A DNA stretch of 55,133 bases from positions 1 through 55,133 of the forward strand of contig NZ_JAKSXW010000084.1 in assembly GCF_022829405.1 (NCBI RefSeq). Reading direction: 5' to 3'. A program made the position numbers and the translations under genes. Positions within the stretch are counted from its first letter, which is position 1, and each line of letters opens with the position of its first letter. The stretch comes from Methylobacterium sp. J-076 (GTDB lineage Bacteria > Pseudomonadota > Alphaproteobacteria > Rhizobiales > Beijerinckiaceae). The notes under the pieces were generated by a model that did no database searches, was not told where the DNA came from, and worked only from the letters and a program-made list of their open reading frames with translations. Below are positions 1 through 11,477 of the stretch, piece by piece.

Positions 1-121
1 CTCCACCGTCGCCACCACCACCCCGGGCGTCACCCTGATCTCCGGCCCCTCCAACACCCGCCGCGACACCGAGTTCGCCGTCGTCCGCGCCGGCGTGAAC
101 TACAAGTTCGGCTCGTACTAA
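1..121 (+). CDS. Outer-membrane beta-barrel protein, C-terminal end (partial)
   Basis: The reading frame enters from the left edge (first full codon at position 2) and stops with TAA at 119-121. The last residues read ...AVVRAGVNYKFGSY. An alternating hydrophobic strand ending in an aromatic residue is the usual C-terminal signature of outer-membrane beta-barrels, recognised by the BAM machinery, and VRAGVNYKF is typical of the Omp25/Omp31-like barrels abundant in Hyphomicrobiales. Only about 39 residues are visible, so the exact porin family is inferred. A strong terminator hairpin follows at 166-192. Confidence 0.75.
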   Translation, partial: STVATTTPGVTLISGPSNTRRDTEFAVVRAGVNYKFGSY

Positions 122-165
122 GACCCAACCCGCCGCGGCCCGCGCCGCGGCCCCTCGCACCACGG

Positions 166-192
166 AAAGCCCGGCCGAAAGGCCGGGCTTTT
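166..192 (+). terminator. Rho-independent terminator after the barrel gene
   Basis: An 11-bp perfect stem (AAAGCCCGGCC at 166-176, GGCCGGGCTTT at 181-191) closes a GAAA tetraloop and runs into a T tract. It lies 45 bases after the barrel gene's stop codon. Confidence 0.85.
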
Positions 193-302
193 CGCGTTCC
201 GGGTGGCCCGCTGCGACGCGACGGACCGGAACCGGCATGTGGGGCGGCCGATTGACCGGCGCCCGCACTCGGACGGGCTCCCCGGACCGGAAGACCATAC
301 GC

Positions 303-800
303 ATGACGTCGCGCTCGTCCCTCGCCGCCCTGTTGCCGCTGCTCTGTACCCTGGCGAGCGCCCCCGCCTTCGCCCAGGACGCCACCGTGATCGGCAAGGA
401 CACGATCCTGCCCGGCACGGGTCCGGGCACCACCACGGGGGGCAGGGGCGGTGGGGGCCTGTTGCAGGCGGGGAGCGTGGAGGATGCGACCAAGCGTCAG
501 CACCTCAAGCCCGCGACCTTCCTGGCCTCTCACATGATCGGGGTGGAGGTGCGCAACCTAGCGGGCGACAGCGTCGGCAAGATCAACGACCTGCTGCTGG
601 CCGATGGCGGCTCGCTCAAGGCCGTCGTGATCGACGTCGGCGGTTTCCTCGGGATCGGCAGCAAGCAAATCGCCGTCGAGCCGGACGCCCTGGTCCTCCG
701 CCCGGGCGGGGACCGCTTCTCGGCGATCCTTCAGATGAGCAAGGACACGATCTCGGCGGCCCAGGCCTTCGATCCGGCCAAGGCGATCCCGGCTCAGTAG
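303..800 (+). CDS. Secreted PRC-barrel domain protein
   Basis: The 165-residue product starts at the ATG at 303, which gives a clean signal peptide (MTSRSSLAALL..., cleavage probably after APAFAQ). An upstream in-frame ATG at 237 would put a charged stretch before the signal and is unlikely. After a Gly/Thr-rich linker, residues about 70-150 form a PRC-barrel: GVEVRNLAGDSVGKINDLLL followed by VVIDVGGFLGIGSKQIAV. PRC-barrels are small beta-barrels that mediate binding in ribosome maturation, photosynthetic reaction-centre and envelope proteins. With a signal peptide this one acts outside the inner membrane, probably periplasmic; its partner is unknown. It is convergent with parE, with a shared hairpin between them. 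Confidence 0.8.
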   Translation: MTSRSSLAALLPLLCTLASAPAFAQDATVIGKDTILPGTGPGTTTGGRGGGGLLQAGSVEDATKRQHLKPATFLASHMIGVEVRNLAGDSVGKINDLLLADGGSLKAVVIDVGGFLGIGSKQIAVEPDALVLRPGGDRFSAILQMSKDTISAAQAFDPAKAIPAQ

Positions 801-822
801 AGCAGGGCGCGCGGGAGCAGTG

Positions 823-847
823 GCGGGGCCCCGAGGTCGGGCCCCGC
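823..847. terminator. Hairpin between convergent genes, possible bidirectional terminator
   Basis: A 9-bp perfect inverted repeat (GCGGGGCCC at 823-831, GGGCCCCGC at 839-847) fills the 53-bp gap between the convergent PRC-barrel gene and parE. It has no T tract on either side, so terminator function is inferred from position and stem strength. Confidence 0.45.
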
Positions 848-853
848 GAAGCC

Positions 854-2980
<2,127 letters not shown>

Positions 2981-3201
2981 CTCGCCAGCATAACGGAACA
3001 AAAGAGAAACATCAAAGCCGCCGGGGCGGAATCGCCGGCCTTTCTGCCACGCTGCGCCGCGGCGTGCGAGCGCCGGGTGCAGCCTCTCAGGGTGGGCGCC
3101 GACGGTTAACGTTCCCCGCGCGATCCCGCCGGACGGGGAACCGCCGGTGCGCCGGCACGTTTGCGCGCCGACAGCTTGACCGTTGGCAGGGGTGACGACC
3201 G

Positions 3202-3393
3202 ATGTCCCACGACGCGACCGAGGCCCGCCACCTGGACCTGATCCGATCCGCGGATGCGGCGGGGACCGCGTTCGGCTGCGTCGATGACGACGAGCGGCGC
3301 GCCGCCCCGTTCGTGACCGTCAGCGCCGCGGCCGCCCTGGCCGTCGCCACCCTCGCGACGACCTTCGCCGCCGCGATCGCCTCTCTTATCTGA
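3202..3393 (+). CDS. Small unknown protein with C-terminal hydrophobic segment
   Basis: A 63-residue frame starts at the ATG at 3202 behind a purine-rich GCAGGGG about 9 bases upstream. The first 38 residues are charged and polar (MSHDATEARHLDLIR...). The last 25 are Ala/Val/Thr-rich (VSAAAALAVATLATTF...) and could form one membrane-spanning helix, giving a tail-anchored topology. It is convergent with topA, whose stop is 17 bases away. I do not recognise a family. The ribosome site and the polar-then-hydrophobic layout support a real gene, but chance in high-GC DNA cannot be excluded. Confidence 0.5.
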   Translation: MSHDATEARHLDLIRSADAAGTAFGCVDDDERRAAPFVTVSAAAALAVATLATTFAAAIASLI

Positions 3394-3410
3394 GCCCGGC
3401 GGCGCCGGAC

Positions 3411-6077
3411 TCAGCCCGCCGCCTTCTTCTTCGGCGCAGCCTTCTTGGCGGCCGGCTTCTTGGCGGGCGCCTTCTTCTCGCCGTCGGCCTTGCGGGGCGT
3501 CGCCTTCTTGCGGGCCGGGGCCTTCTTGCCCCCGCCGGCCTCCCGCTTGGCCGCGATCAGCTTCAGGGCCTCCTCAAGGGTCAGACCCTCGGCGTTCGCG
3601 CTCTTGGGAAGCGTCGCGTTCACGGTGCCGTCGGTGACGTAGGGACCGTAGCGGCCCGCCTTCACCACGATGTCCTTGCCGCTCTCCGCGTCCTTGCCCA
3701 ACGACCGGCCGGGATCGCCGGCCGGGCGGCCGCGCCCGCCGCCCTGCTCCTTGGCGACGATCAGGTCGATCGCCCGGTTGCCGCCGATCTCCAGCACGTC
3801 GTCGTCCCGGCCGAGATTGGCGTAGGTCCGCCCGTGCTGCACGTAGGGGCCGAAGCGGCCGATGCCCGCGAGGATCGGCTCGCCGGTCTCCGGGTGCCGG
3901 GCGATCTCCCGGGGCAAGGACAGCAGGGCCACCGCCTTGTCGAGGTCCACGTCCGAGGGCGAGAGCCCCTTGGGCAGGGAGGAGCGCTTGGGCTTCTCCG
4001 CGCCCTTCTCGGGGCTCGCATCCCCCAACTGGATGAACGGCCCGAACCGGCCGTCCCGCACCGTCACCGGCAGGCCGGTGGTGGGGTCGTTGCCGAGCAC
4101 CCGCACCCCCGGCTGCCCGCCATCGGCGGACGACCCGTCGCCCTCACCGTTGACGCCCGTCGCCGAGAGCTGCCGGGTATAGGTGCATTCGGGGTAGTTC
4201 GAGCAGCCGACGAAGGCGCCGAACTTGCCGAGCTTGAGGGACAGCTGCCCCTCGCTGCAGTTCGGGCAGGCGCGGGGGTCCTTGCCCTCGCCCCGGTCGG
4301 GGAAGATGTGCGGCCCGAGGAGGCCGTTCAGCGCCTCCAGCACCTCGGCGACCCGGAGGTCCTTGGTTTCGCCGATCGCCGCCGAGAAGTGGCGCCAGAA
4401 GTCGCGCAGCACCTCCCGCCAGTCGATCTCCGCATTGGAGACCCTGTCGAGCTGTTCTTCGAGGGCGGCGGTGAAATCGTACTCGACGTAGCGGCTGAAG
4501 AAGCTTTCGAGGAAGCCGGTGACGAGGCGTCCCTTGTCCTCCGGCAAAAGCCGCTTCTTCTCGATCTTGACGTATTCCCGGTCCCGCAGGGTCTGGAGGA
4601 CCGCGGCGTAGGTGGAGGGACGGCCGATGCCGAGCTCCTCCATGCGCTTCACGAGGCTCGCCTCCGAGTAGCGCGGCGGCGGCTCGGTGAAGTGCTGGGT
4701 CGAGGCGATCTTCTCCCGGCGCAGGGAATCGCCCGCCTCCATCTTCGGCAGGCGGCGGCTCTCCTCGTCCTCCTCGTCGTCCTTGCCCTCCTGGTAGAGG
4801 GCGAGGAACCCGTCGAACTTCACCACCTGGCCCGTGGCGCGCAGGTCGATCCGGCGCCCGCCGGCCGTGGCGTGGACATCGACGGTGGTGCGCTCCAGCT
4901 CGGCCGATTCCATCTGGCTCGCCATGGTGCGGGTCCAGATCAGTTCGTAGAGCTTGGCCTGCTCGGGTTCGAGGTGGCGGGCCACGTCCTTGGGCCGGCG
5001 GCTCATGTCGGTGGGACGCACCGCCTCGTGGGCCTCCTGGGCGTTCTTCGCCTTCACGCTGTACTTGCGCGGTGCCCCCGGCACGTACCGGTCCCCGAAC
5101 TCGCGGCCGATCACCTTGCGGGTGTCGGCGATGGCCTCCGGCGCCATGTCGACGCCGTCCGTCCGCATGTAGGTGATGATGCCGACCGTTTCGCCGCCGA
5201 GCTCGACGCCCTCGTAGAGGCGCTGGGCGACGCGCATCGTCTGCGCCGGGGCCAACCCCAGCTTGCGCGATGCCTCCTGCTGCAGCGTCGAGGTGGTGAA
5301 CGGCGGCTGCGGGTGGCGCTTGGCGGGCTTGGCCTCGATGCTCGCCACCTGGAACGTCGCGGCTTCAAGGTCGCGCTTGAAGGCCGCGGCCTCCTCGGCA
5401 TTTCCGACGTCGAGGCGCTGGATGCGCTTGCCGTCCGCGCCGACGAGGCGGGCTTCGAAGATCGCCCCGTCCTTCGTCGCCAGGGTCGCGACGATGGACC
5501 AGTATTCGCGCGGCTTGAACGCCTCGATCTCCATCTCGCGTTCGACCACGAGGCGCAGGGCGACCGACTGCACCCTGCCCGCCGAGCGGGCGCCGGGGAG
5601 CTTCCGCCACAGGACGGGCGAGAGGTTGAAGCCGACGAGATAGTCGAGCGCCCGGCGGGCGAGGTAGGCGTCCACCAGCGCCTGGTCGATCTGGCGCGGC
5701 TTGCGCATCGCCTGCTCGACGGACGACTTGGTAATGGCGTTGAAGGTCACGCGCTCGACGGGGATGCCCTTCAGCGCCTTGCGGGCCGTCAGGGCCTCCA
5801 GGACGTGCCAGGAGATCGCCTCGCCCTCGCGGTCGGGGTCGGTGGCGAGGATGAGCTTCTCGGCGCCCTTGACCGCCTTAGCGATCTCGCTGACCCGCTT
5901 GGACCCCCGGTCCTCCAGCTCCCAGACCATGTGGAAGTCCTGCTCGGGATCCACCGAGCCGTCCTTCGCGGGCAGGTCGCGGATGTGACCGAAGGAGGCG
6001 ATCACCTCGTAGTCGCGGCCGAGGTACTTGTTGATCGTCTTGGCCTTGGCCGGCGACTCGACGACGACGACTTTCAT
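3411..6077 (-). CDS. topA: DNA topoisomerase I
   Basis: Type IA topoisomerase that relaxes negative supercoils. The 888-residue protein starts at the ATG at 6077 (MKVVVVESPAKAKTI, the classic N-terminus); upstream open frame is low-complexity and unlike the family. The TOPRIM domain shows Glu7 and the DPDRE acidic triad near residues 80-84. The catalytic Tyr is Tyr303 in GIITYMRTDGVD. A four-Cys zinc ribbon (CPNC...GCSNYPEC) follows the core, then three short C-terminal repeats each with an RFGPF/RYGPYV-type motif. The last about 45 residues are Lys/Ala/Pro-rich, like a histone H1 tail, a feature of many actinobacterial and alphaproteobacterial TopA proteins thought to help DNA binding. No dprA is present just upstream. 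Confidence 0.96.
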   Translation of the reverse strand: MKVVVVESPAKAKTINKYLGRDYEVIASFGHIRDLPAKDGSVDPEQDFHMVWELEDRGSKRVSEIAKAVKGAEKLILATDPDREGEAISWHVLEALTARKALKGIPVERVTFNAITKSSVEQAMRKPRQIDQALVDAYLARRALDYLVGFNLSPVLWRKLPGARSAGRVQSVALRLVVEREMEIEAFKPREYWSIVATLATKDGAIFEARLVGADGKRIQRLDVGNAEEAAAFKRDLEAATFQVASIEAKPAKRHPQPPFTTSTLQQEASRKLGLAPAQTMRVAQRLYEGVELGGETVGIITYMRTDGVDMAPEAIADTRKVIGREFGDRYVPGAPRKYSVKAKNAQEAHEAVRPTDMSRRPKDVARHLEPEQAKLYELIWTRTMASQMESAELERTTVDVHATAGGRRIDLRATGQVVKFDGFLALYQEGKDDEEDEESRRLPKMEAGDSLRREKIASTQHFTEPPPRYSEASLVKRMEELGIGRPSTYAAVLQTLRDREYVKIEKKRLLPEDKGRLVTGFLESFFSRYVEYDFTAALEEQLDRVSNAEIDWREVLRDFWRHFSAAIGETKDLRVAEVLEALNGLLGPHIFPDRGEGKDPRACPNCSEGQLSLKLGKFGAFVGCSNYPECTYTRQLSATGVNGEGDGSSADGGQPGVRVLGNDPTTGLPVTVRDGRFGPFIQLGDASPEKGAEKPKRSSLPKGLSPSDVDLDKAVALLSLPREIARHPETGEPILAGIGRFGPYVQHGRTYANLGRDDDVLEIGGNRAIDLIVAKEQGGGRGRPAGDPGRSLGKDAESGKDIVVKAGRYGPYVTDGTVNATLPKSANAEGLTLEEALKLIAAKREAGGGKKAPARKKATPRKADGEKKAPAKKPAAKKAAPKKKAAG

Positions 6078-6224
6078 CCAGAACCCTCTGCCCCCGGGGG
6101 AGGCGCGGCGCGACGGAATGTTCGGAGCGCGATCGAGCCCGTCGCCGGCCGGGGTCTCGCGGGGCGGAGAAGTGGGTGAGCGGCGCCGGGTTGTCAAATG
6201 CCGAGCGGCGCCGCGAGCCCCGCC

Positions 6225-6314
6225 CGTCATCCCGACAGGAGCGGCGCGACCCGGTGGGGCGCGACCTTCGGCGGCCTCGCGCCGCCGGATCGCTTCACTC
6301 CCCTCGCGATGACG
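6225..6314. repeat. Palindromic interspersed repeat, family A (divergent copy)
   Basis: A CGTCAT...ATGACG-bounded element of about 90 bases with GGATCGCTTCACTCCCCTCGC in its right half, resembling the right half of the better copies at 31265 and 17024. It is the most diverged of five copies in the window and sits in the 261-bp gap upstream of topA. No gene is seen in that gap. Confidence 0.5.
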
Positions 6315-6338
6315 ATGGGCGGCGGGCGGCGGGCGGAC

Positions 6339-7265
6339 TCAGATCCCCGCGTACCACTCGTAGCCGCGATCCTCCCAGTAGCCGCCCTTGCCGTCGCCGA
6401 ACCCGGCGAGCGACGAGACCATCTCCACCCGCATCACATACTTCGCGTTCTTGTAGCCGAGCTGGCGCTCCACCCGCAGGCGCAGGGGGGCGCCGTTCGA
6501 GACGGGCAGCGCCTTCCCGTTGAGGTCGTAGGCGAGGATCGTCTGCGGATTGAAGGCATCGAACAGGTCGATGCTCTCGTAGTATCGGATCGGACGCCCC
6601 CCGCCGCTCCCGTCGTCGGCGGCGTCGTTGGAATCGCCGTCCTGCGTCCCGGTGGGCGAACCGCCCCAGTCCCCCGCCGCGGCGAGCTGAACATAGGCGG
6701 CATGCGCCTCACGCACCGCGCTCGGGTCCTTCGGCTTCAGCCATGCGCCGTCCGCGCTGGCATATTCGAGGGTATCCGCGCAGTGGAGCACGGCGTAGCG
6801 CGCCTGTGGCTTCAGCCCGGCCCGCTTCAGGACCTCGGCGAGGGCCACGCCGGACCATTTGCCAATGCAGCTCCAGCCCTCGACGCAATCGTGCCGGGTG
6901 ATCTGGGTGCGGGAGGGGAGGGCGCGCAGGTCGGCGAGGCTGAGGGACAGGGGCGTGTCCACGAGGCCATCGACGGTCAGCTTGAAGTCCGAAAAGTTCT
7001 TCGCCGCCATCGCCTTGTAGGCCCGGTCGGGCGGGTCGATCGAGCCGTTCGGCTTGAACCACGGCGAGATCATCGATTCGGGGAACTCCCGCGCGGTGGT
7101 CGTCCCCGACATCAGGAGGCGCTGGACGTAGAGGTTGGCGTCCTCCCCCGCGCCCAGGGTGCGGCGGCCCGCATCGGTCGTGGCGAACCGGTCGCAGCCC
7201 CCGAGGAGGGCGGTGCCGGCGAGGCCGGCCGTGGCGGTGAGCAGGCGTCGGCGGTGCAGGATCAT
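6339..7265 (-). CDS. Molybdopterin-dependent oxidoreductase, sulfite oxidase/MsrP family
   Basis: A 308-residue periplasmic molybdoenzyme. Its N-terminus [24 protein letters not shown] looks like a twin-arginine-type signal with a lipobox-like LGGC. The core has FSDFKLTVDGLVDTPLSLSL and the cofactor-ligating Cys in RHDCVEGWSCIGKW, the hallmark of the sulfite oxidase fold. Near residues 220-240 is an acidic low-complexity insert (DGDSNDAADDGSGGG) before the conserved RYYESIDLFDAFNPQ. The gene overlaps the cytochrome b gene by four bases (ATGA), so the pair is translationally coupled. By analogy with MsrP/MsrQ the cytochrome should pass quinone electrons to this enzyme, but the partner here is b561-like rather than an MsrQ ferric-reductase protein, so the substrate is unknown. 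Confidence 0.85.
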   Translation of the reverse strand: MILHRRRLLTATAGLAGTALLGGCDRFATTDAGRRTLGAGEDANLYVQRLLMSGTTTAREFPESMISPWFKPNGSIDPPDRAYKAMAAKNFSDFKLTVDGLVDTPLSLSLADLRALPSRTQITRHDCVEGWSCIGKWSGVALAEVLKRAGLKPQARYAVLHCADTLEYASADGAWLKPKDPSAVREAHAAYVQLAAAGDWGGSPTGTQDGDSNDAADDGSGGGRPIRYYESIDLFDAFNPQTILAYDLNGKALPVSNGAPLRLRVERQLGYKNAKYVMRVEMVSSLAGFGDGKGGYWEDRGYEWYAGI

Positions 7266-8143
7266 CGTGCCTCCTCCCCGGCGGGACGCACCCGGCCGAT
7301 GCTGAACCAGCCGGTGATCATCCCGCGCAGGTTGTTGAACACACCGGAGACCAGGACCAGCGCGACGTGGACCACCACGAACAGGACGAGCAGCCCCGCG
7401 GCGATGAAGTGGATGCTGCGGGCCGATTGCCGTCCCCCGAACAGCTCCGTCAGCCACGGCCACGCGGCATCGACGCCGGGGGACATGGCCAGCCCGGCGA
7501 GGACCATGGCCGGCAGCAGGACGAGGACGACGCCGAGATAGGTGAGCTTCTGGATGACGTTGTAGCGCTTGGCCTCCTCGCCCTCGGGGAAATGCAGGAG
7601 CAGGTGCTCCTTCACCGAGCCGCCGAAATCGCGGATCTGGTCGCCCTCGGGGATCAGCCGGCGGCGCAGCTGGCCGGAGACCAGGCCGTAGATCAGGTAG
7701 ATCGCCCCGTTGATCACGAGGAGCCACGCGAACAGGAAGTGCCAGCGCCGGCCGGTGGCGAGGTCCTGGTTCGAGGGCAGCGTCGCCCAGGACGGGAAGG
7801 CCCGGTCCGCCTCGACGCCGTTGGCCTTCGAGAGGCCGAGCACGCCGGTCGTGTCGAACTTGCGGTCCCCGAGATAGACGACGCCGCGATTGGCGCCGCC
7901 GCTCTCCTCGCTGGTGATGGCCAGCGCCGGGGTATCGAAGGTCGAGACCGCCCCCCAATACAGGGCAGGATGCGCGTTGAAGATCTGAAGGCCGCTCATC
8001 AGCAGCACCAGCAGCACCGCGGCGTTGATCCAGTGGGTCAGGCGGATCGGCAGGGGATGCCGGTAGATCAGCCGGCGCCCCTGGCGGCCGATCCGCTCGG
8101 GGGCGGCCTTGTCGGGGGCATCGATGGCAGGGGAGGCGGTCAA
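7262..8143 (-). CDS. Cytochrome b561 / Ni-Fe hydrogenase-type cytochrome b family membrane protein
   Basis: A transmembrane haem protein of about 293 residues, read from the TTG at 8143, which has GGAG about 9 bases upstream. An open frame extends to 8275 but has no good ribosome site. Four hydrophobic helices carry the likely haem ligands: His in [19 protein letters not shown], in [16 protein letters not shown], and in [20 protein letters not shown]. Between helices 1 and 2 lies a periplasmic loop, and a cytoplasmic segment with [11 protein letters not shown] follows helix 2. Its stop overlaps the start of the molybdoenzyme, with which it likely forms a quinol-linked electron path across the inner membrane. 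Direction of electron flow is inferred. Confidence 0.85.
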   Translation of the reverse strand: MTASPAIDAPDKAAPERIGRQGRRLIYRHPLPIRLTHWINAAVLLVLLMSGLQIFNAHPALYWGAVSTFDTPALAITSEESGGANRGVVYLGDRKFDTTGVLGLSKANGVEADRAFPSWATLPSNQDLATGRRWHFLFAWLLVINGAIYLIYGLVSGQLRRRLIPEGDQIRDFGGSVKEHLLLHFPEGEEAKRYNVIQKLTYLGVVLVLLPAMVLAGLAMSPGVDAAWPWLTELFGGRQSARSIHFIAAGLLVLFVVVHVALVLVSGVFNNLRGMITGWFSIGRVRPAGEEAR

Positions 8144-8322
8144 GCGTCCTGACTCCAGAGCATTTGTCGATTGTGCACCATACGTGTAGCGCACCGCGCC
8201 GGTTACCCGCCGCGACGAAATCGCCGCAGGGCCCGGCGGAACCGACCCCCTCGGCCCCTGTGGGGGAGGGACCACAGGCGGCTTGCGGGACTCGCCGCCG
8301 CCACCTACACCCGGCCCCTGTC

Positions 8323-9276
8323 ATGACCGCCCCGATCCCCGCGCCCGCCCTGTTCCCGCACCGGCACCTGCTCGGGATCGAGGGGCTCAGCCGGCCCGAC
8401 ATCGAGATCCTGCTCGATGCCGCCGACGCGGCGGTCGACATCTCCCGTCAGGTGGAGAAGAAGCGCACGACCCTGCGCGGGCGCACCCAGATCAACCTGT
8501 TCTTCGAGCCCTCGACGCGGACGCAATCCTCCTTCGAGCTGGCCGGCAAGCGCCTCGGCGCCGACGTGATGAACATGTCGGTGGCCTCGTCCTCGGTGAA
8601 GAAGGGCGAGACCCTGATCGACACCGCGGCGACCCTGAACGCCATGCGCCCGGACATCATCGTGGTGCGCCACCAGTCGGCGGGGGCGGTGCATCTTCTG
8701 GCCCGCAAGGTCGACTGCGCGGTGGTCAACGCCGGCGACGGGGCCCATGAGCACCCGACCCAGGCGCTGCTCGACGCCCTCACCATCCGCCGCAACAAGG
8801 GCCGGATCGAAGGGCTCCGGATCGCCATCTGCGGGGATGTCCTGCATTCGCGGGTGGCCCGCTCGAACCTGATCCTGCTCCAGGCCATGGGCGCTCAGGT
8901 CCGCCTCATCGCGCCGTCGACGCTGCTGCCGGCGGGGACCGCCCGCTTCGGCGTCGAGACCTTCACCGACATGCGCAAGGGCCTCGAAGGCTGCGACATC
9001 GTGATGATGCTGCGCCTCCAGCGCGAGCGGATGAACGGCTCCTTCGTGCCGTCGGTCAAAGAGTATTTCCGCTATTTCGGCCTCGATGCCGAGAAGCTGG
9101 CGCTGGCCAAGCCCGACGCCCTGGTGATGCACCCCGGCCCGATGAACCGGGGCGTCGAGATCTCGTCCGAGATCGCCGACGGGGCGCAGTCCCTCATCCG
9201 CGAACAGGTGGAAATGGGCGTGGCCGTGCGCATGGCCGTGCTCGACGCCCTGGCCCGCCACCTGCCGAACGGGTGA
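8323..9276 (+). CDS. pyrB: Aspartate carbamoyltransferase catalytic subunit
   Basis: Condenses carbamoyl phosphate with aspartate, the first committed step of pyrimidine synthesis. The 317-residue protein has the carbamoyl-phosphate binding motif [27 protein letters not shown], and [11 protein letters not shown] near the C-terminus. The ATG at 8323 gives the usual length; an open frame further upstream is low-quality. No pyrC follows, unlike in many bacteria; the next gene on the strand is hisE after a 131-bp gap. The divergent 179-bp gap shared with the cytochrome gene is where its promoter should be. Confidence 0.95.
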   Translation: MTAPIPAPALFPHRHLLGIEGLSRPDIEILLDAADAAVDISRQVEKKRTTLRGRTQINLFFEPSTRTQSSFELAGKRLGADVMNMSVASSSVKKGETLIDTAATLNAMRPDIIVVRHQSAGAVHLLARKVDCAVVNAGDGAHEHPTQALLDALTIRRNKGRIEGLRIAICGDVLHSRVARSNLILLQAMGAQVRLIAPSTLLPAGTARFGVETFTDMRKGLEGCDIVMMLRLQRERMNGSFVPSVKEYFRYFGLDAEKLALAKPDALVMHPGPMNRGVEISSEIADGAQSLIREQVEMGVAVRMAVLDALARHLPNG

Positions 9277-9407
9277 GGATCCCCGGATAAACCCTTCCCG
9301 GACAAAGCGGCTCGCCTCTCACGCGAAACGCTTGCCCGCGGACGCGCCTTGACGCAGTTTCCTGCCGGAACACCGCCCCCGGCGGGACCGCCACTGCAAG
9401 ACGTTTC

Positions 9408-9731
9408 ATGAGCACCTACACCCTCGCCGACCTCGCCCAGCTCGTGGCGAGCCGCGCCGGCACCGATCCCGCCTCGTCCTACACCGCCAAGCTCCTGGCC
9501 GATGGCCCCGCCAAGGCGGCCAAGAAGCTGGGCGAGGAGGCGGTGGAGGCCGCCATCGCCGCCGTCCAGGGCGACCGCGAGGGGTTGAAGAACGAAGCCG
9601 CCGACGTGCTCTACCACCTCGTCGTGCTGCTGAAGGCCGGCGGCGTCGAGCTGGAGGCGGTGATGGGCGAACTGGAGCGGCGCACCGCGCAGAGCGGGCT
9701 GGCCGAGAAGGCTTCGAGGCGCCACGCGTGA
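9408..9731 (+). CDS. hisE: Phosphoribosyl-ATP pyrophosphatase
   Basis: Second step of histidine synthesis, hydrolysing phosphoribosyl-ATP to phosphoribosyl-AMP. The 107-residue alpha-helical protein has the MazG-like metal-binding signature: [14 protein letters not shown] followed by [14 protein letters not shown], with the EExxE and ExxD acidic residues intact. It is a stand-alone HisE, not fused to HisI. Its TGA stop overlaps the GTG start of coaA, so the two are co-translated; this hisE-coaA pairing recurs in alphaproteobacteria. Confidence 0.93.
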   Translation: MSTYTLADLAQLVASRAGTDPASSYTAKLLADGPAKAAKKLGEEAVEAAIAAVQGDREGLKNEAADVLYHLVVLLKAGGVELEAVMGELERRTAQSGLAEKASRRHA

Positions 9732-10699
9732 TCCCGCCGCCGGCGACCACGGACGGCACGGACAGGCTCTCCCCCTACCGCCGCTTCAGCCGGGAGGAGT
9801 GGGCGCACCTGCGCGCCGACGCCCCCCTGACGCTCACCTCGGGCGATCTGGAGCGGCTCAAGTCGTTGAACGACCCGATCTCCATCGAGGAGGTCGTGGC
9901 GATCTACCTGCCCCTGTCCCGCCTGCTCTCGTTCTACGTCGCGGCGACGCAGGGCCTGTTCAAGGCGACGCAGCGGTTCCTCATCGCCGAGCGGGAGACC
10001 AAGCTCCCCTACATCATCGGCCTCGCCGGATCGGTGGCGGTGGGCAAGTCCACCACCGCCCGCATCCTCGCCGCGCTGCTCGCCCGCTGGCCGAACACGC
10101 CGAAGGTCGATCTCATCACCACGGACGGCTTCCTGCTGCCGAACGCCGAGCTCGCCGCCCACGGCCTGATGGAGCGCAAGGGCTTCCCCGAAAGCTACGA
10201 CACCGCCGACCTGCTGCGCTTCCTTCAGGAGGTGAAATCGGGCCAGAAGCGCGTGACGGCCCCCCTCTACTCGCACCTCGTCTACGACCGGGTGCCGGGG
10301 GAGGAGCGGGTGGTGGAGAGCCCCGACATCCTGATCGTCGAGGGCCTGAACGTCCTCCAGCCCGCCCGCCTGCCCCGGGACGGCACCGCGATCCCCTTCG
10401 TGTCGGACTTCTTCGACTTCTCGATCTACCTCGACGGGCATGAGGACGACCTGCACCGCTGGTACGTCACCCGGTTCATGCGCCTGCGCCAGACCGCCTT
10501 CCGCGATCCGCGCTCGTATTTCCGCAAGTATGCGGAGATCCCCGAGGCCGAGGCGCTCGACATCGCCGACCACCTCTGGTCGACGATCAACCTGCCGAAC
10601 CTGCGCGAGAACATCCTGCCCACGCGGCAGCGGGCCAGCCTCATCCTCACGAAGGGGGCGAGCCACCGGATCGAGAGCGTGGCCCTCCGGCGCCTGTGA
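9728..10699 (+). CDS. coaA: Pantothenate kinase (type I)
   Basis: Phosphorylates pantothenate, the first and regulated step of coenzyme A synthesis. The 323-residue protein starts at a GTG at 9728 that overlaps the hisE stop. It has the P-loop [17 protein letters not shown] near residues 98-114, the substrate segment [11 protein letters not shown], and the CoA-kinase motif [14 protein letters not shown] [12 protein letters not shown]. The length matches type I bacterial kinases (about 316 residues in E. coli), which are feedback-inhibited by CoA. A CoA-supply gene is not unusual here; no functional link to the distant malonate locus is claimed. Confidence 0.94.
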   Translation: MIPPPATTDGTDRLSPYRRFSREEWAHLRADAPLTLTSGDLERLKSLNDPISIEEVVAIYLPLSRLLSFYVAATQGLFKATQRFLIAERETKLPYIIGLAGSVAVGKSTTARILAALLARWPNTPKVDLITTDGFLLPNAELAAHGLMERKGFPESYDTADLLRFLQEVKSGQKRVTAPLYSHLVYDRVPGEERVVESPDILIVEGLNVLQPARLPRDGTAIPFVSDFFDFSIYLDGHEDDLHRWYVTRFMRLRQTAFRDPRSYFRKYAEIPEAEALDIADHLWSTINLPNLRENILPTRQRASLILTKGASHRIESVALRRL

Positions 10700-10814
10700 T
10701 CAAGCAACGCCAAGTTGTGGAATCACAGGAACTTCGCCTGTTGCACAATGGGCGCTGCGGCGAGTGCGCCATGGTGCCACACTGATCGGGCAACGCGAAT
10801 CGGCGGTCGGCCCC

Positions 10815-11141
10815 ATGAAACTCGAAGAGAGAGCCCTCCTTCAGGAGCGGGTGAAGACCCTCGTCCTGGGGCACGCGCTCGAAATGGCCCTGGCACGGCT
10901 GGTCGTCGCGGATGACGCGGCCGGGCGGGATGCGGCGGTCGACCTCTCGCGGTTGGAGGAGAGGCTGCTGTCCGCAGCCCGGGGCCTCGCCGACCGGGCG
11001 GCGGTTCAGAAGCTCGCCGTCCTGGTGGCGGTGGAGGACGTCTCGGTGACGGTGAAGGCCGCCTTCGAGGCCGCCAAGGCCCAGATCGAGCGGATGCGGC
11101 CGGCGGACGAGGCGGCGAAGGCCGCCGCGATCGCCGCCTGA
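10815..11141 (+). CDS. Unknown helical protein
   Basis: A 108-residue acidic protein starting at the ATG at 10815 (MKLEERALLQERVKTL). It is predicted to be almost entirely helical, rich in Ala, Glu, Leu and Val with heptad-like spacing (LSRLEERLLSAARGLADRAAVQKL) and no membrane segment or Cys. I do not recognise a domain. It follows coaA after a 115-bp gap that contains a TGTG-GAAT-CACA short palindrome, and it is convergent with the next minus-strand gene 12 bases away. The length, start context and codon use typical of its neighbours support a real gene. Confidence 0.6.
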   Translation: MKLEERALLQERVKTLVLGHALEMALARLVVADDAAGRDAAVDLSRLEERLLSAARGLADRAAVQKLAVLVAVEDVSVTVKAAFEAAKAQIERMRPADEAAKAAAIAA

Positions 11142-11153
11142 CCGGGCCCGCGC

Positions 11154-11477
11154 CTATTGCTTGGCGCGGTTGATGATCTCCCACAGGGCGCGGGCGACGG
11201 GTTCGGACACCGTGCGCCGGTACTTCCGGTGGACGAGCTGCCCGTTGTGGAAGACGTCCTGCTCGACATAGAGCCGATCACCGTCCCACCGGACGATGTT
11301 GTCGGATTCGATCGTCTCCTCGACTCCGAGTTCGTTGCGCAGGATCGTGCTGCCGGTGTGGGTGAGCATACGCGCGTCCTCAGTCACGCCGGGCTTGAGC
11401 AGGTCCCGGTACGGCAGCGCCACCATAGAATCCGGCTCAAGCCCGCGCCAGACAGGACTTCGTCCCGGCGCCTTCAC
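11154..11477 (-). CDS. Unknown small protein
   Basis: A 107-residue frame from a GTG at 11477, or 90 residues from the ATG at 11426 (MVALPYRDLLKPG). Neither start has a clear ribosome site. The product is mixed alpha/beta and polar, with an aromatic patch (DIVRWDGDRLYVEQ-like NIVRWDGDRLYVEQ) and HRKYRRTVSEPVARALWE near the end. The latter, plus repeated V/I-R-W-D strand segments, suggests a small soluble beta-rich protein. No known domain is recognised. It is convergent with the preceding 108-aa gene. Confidence 0.55.
   Translation of the reverse strand: MKAPGRSPVWRGLEPDSMVALPYRDLLKPGVTEDARMLTHTGSTILRNELGVEETIESDNIVRWDGDRLYVEQDVFHNGQLVHRKYRRTVSEPVARALWEIINRAKQ

Noticed and set aside
6339..8441. 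A single 700-residue minus-strand protein joining a long N-terminal region to the molybdoenzyme
   Set aside because: The N-terminal 392 residues are the wrong frame of the cytochrome gene. The ATGA overlap and the twin-arginine-type start at 7265 show two separate genes.
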